Made by a program: the position numbers and the translations under genes | Notes under the pieces: generated by a model | What the model saw: only the letters and a program-made list of their open reading frames with translations | What the model was told of the DNA's origin: nothing | Database searches by the model: none | In this document: positions 7,037 to 7,468 of the stretch, piece after piece | How positions within the stretch are numbered: the stretch's first letter is position 1 | How the letters are laid out: every line of letters begins with the position of its first letter | Source: Bacteroidota bacterium | GTDB taxonomy: Bacteria > Bacteroidota > Bacteroidia > B-17B0 > Aurantibacillaceae | Assembly: GCA_025359355.1 (NCBI GenBank) | Contig: JANYGR010000029.1 | Coordinates: forward strand, 1 to 7,468 | Direction of reading: 5' to 3' | Length of the DNA: 7,468 bases

Positions 7037-7044
7037 CAAAAATA
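7037..7044 (-). promoter_or_regulatory. Bacteroidota-type -7 element upstream of pntA
   Basis: Read on the minus strand this is TATTTTTG, matching TAnnTTTG. A TTG (7068-7070) lies 23 bases upstream, slightly more than the usual 19-21, so the -33 part is doubtful. Transcription would start near 7030, leaving about a 30-base leader before the pntA ATG. A promoter here would allow pntAB to be expressed independently of the upstream gene that ends at 7083. Confidence 0.45.
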
Positions 7045-7082
7045 GTTGGTTTTTCAAACTTGATTTCCAATACGTTAAAAAC

Positions 7083-7468
7083 TTACCGAATCTTTGTTGA
7101 TAGTCCGATTAATATTTTTAAAGATTGTTTCGCTGATAAATTTCTGGAGCGACAAGCTAAAACAAACGAAATTAAAAAGCTAGAAGCGATATTAATCAAG
7201 CCTATGAATAATATACAGACAAATACTGTTACAATGAGATCTAAGCGGTATGCGTTATCGCTGCCTAATGCAATGCCGAAATTACCTGCGGAAATAGTAA
7301 TATGTCTAATATCAAAAGGGATACCTATAAATTTCCCTATATTTCCTGCCATTCCCAAACAAAATCCTAAAAACAAATTACCGATAATGGCACCTAAATT
7401 TTTTTCGGCAAAGGCACCTATACGTTGCCGCTTCTCTAAATCATATAACTTAATCATTCTCGGGTGTT
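7083..7468 (-). CDS. C-terminal part of a Gcr/SpecificRecomb-family membrane protein
   Basis: The frame is open to the window edge (codons for H-P-R precede the first visible ATG at 7457), so only the C-terminal 127 or so residues are seen and the true start lies outside. Counting from that ATG, there is a hydrophobic glycine-rich segment GAIIGNLFLGFCLGMAGNIG (22-41). The conserved-looking stretch IPFDIRHITISAGNFGIAL (46-64) follows, then a long hydrophobic segment (about 73-101) and a short basic tail. This matches the C-terminus of the family labelled 'site-specific recombinase' (Pfam SpecificRecomb, after gonococcal Gcr), whose members are large (over 600 residues), membrane-anchored and of doubtful recombinase function. 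The stop is 83 bases before pntA on the same strand. The family call comes from memory of the DIRHITxS motif and is moderately sure. Confidence 0.65.
   Translation of the reverse strand, partial: HPRMIKLYDLEKRQRIGAFAEKNLGAIIGNLFLGFCLGMAGNIGKFIGIPFDIRHITISAGNFGIALGSDNAYRLDLIVTVFVCILFIGLINIASSFLISFVLACRSRNLSAKQSLKILIGLSTKIR

Overview
The window looks like chromosomal DNA of a Bacteroidota bacterium (Flavobacteriales, Sphingobacteriales or a relative; the exact lineage cannot be resolved by eye). The base composition is AT-rich and starts lack clear Shine-Dalgarno sequences, having A/T-rich leaders instead. Two intergenic regions carry matches to the Bacteroidota -7 promoter element TAnnTTTG. 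One small secreted protein resembles the C-terminal part of type IX secretion cargo. The genes are mostly housekeeping or envelope genes, and no phage, transposon, CRISPR array, tRNA or rRNA was found.

Layout, left to right. Positions 1-1460 (+) hold the end of mlaE (its N-terminus lies outside the window) overlapping mlaF by ATGA: the permease and ATPase of an MCE/Mla-type lipid transporter of the envelope. The substrate-binding MlaD/MCE gene does not follow. Positions 1461-1673 hold a weak terminator-like hairpin, a good -7 element, and a compact structured leader ending in a stem plus eight T's just before the next gene. Positions 1674-2879 (+) encode a THUMP-domain RNA methyltransferase of the RlmL/YpsC type. 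Positions 2880-3098 are a non-coding convergent spacer with a repeat-like block. Positions 3099-3767 (-) encode the small secreted protein.

Positions 3911-6999 (-) are a two-gene transhydrogenase unit, pntA then pntB, with a promoter element in front and a strong intrinsic terminator behind. Together they make the membrane-bound proton-translocating NAD(P) transhydrogenase, which uses the proton-motive force to make NADPH from NADH. A short REP-like sequence lies between the two genes. Positions 7083-7468 (-) are the C-terminal end of a membrane protein of the family named 'site-specific recombinase' (Gcr/SpecificRecomb), cut by the window edge.

The window is largely ordinary. The best candidate for something undescribed is the structured leader or small RNA at about 1586-1658. 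Next are the small sorting-domain-like secreted protein and two possible dispersed repeats.
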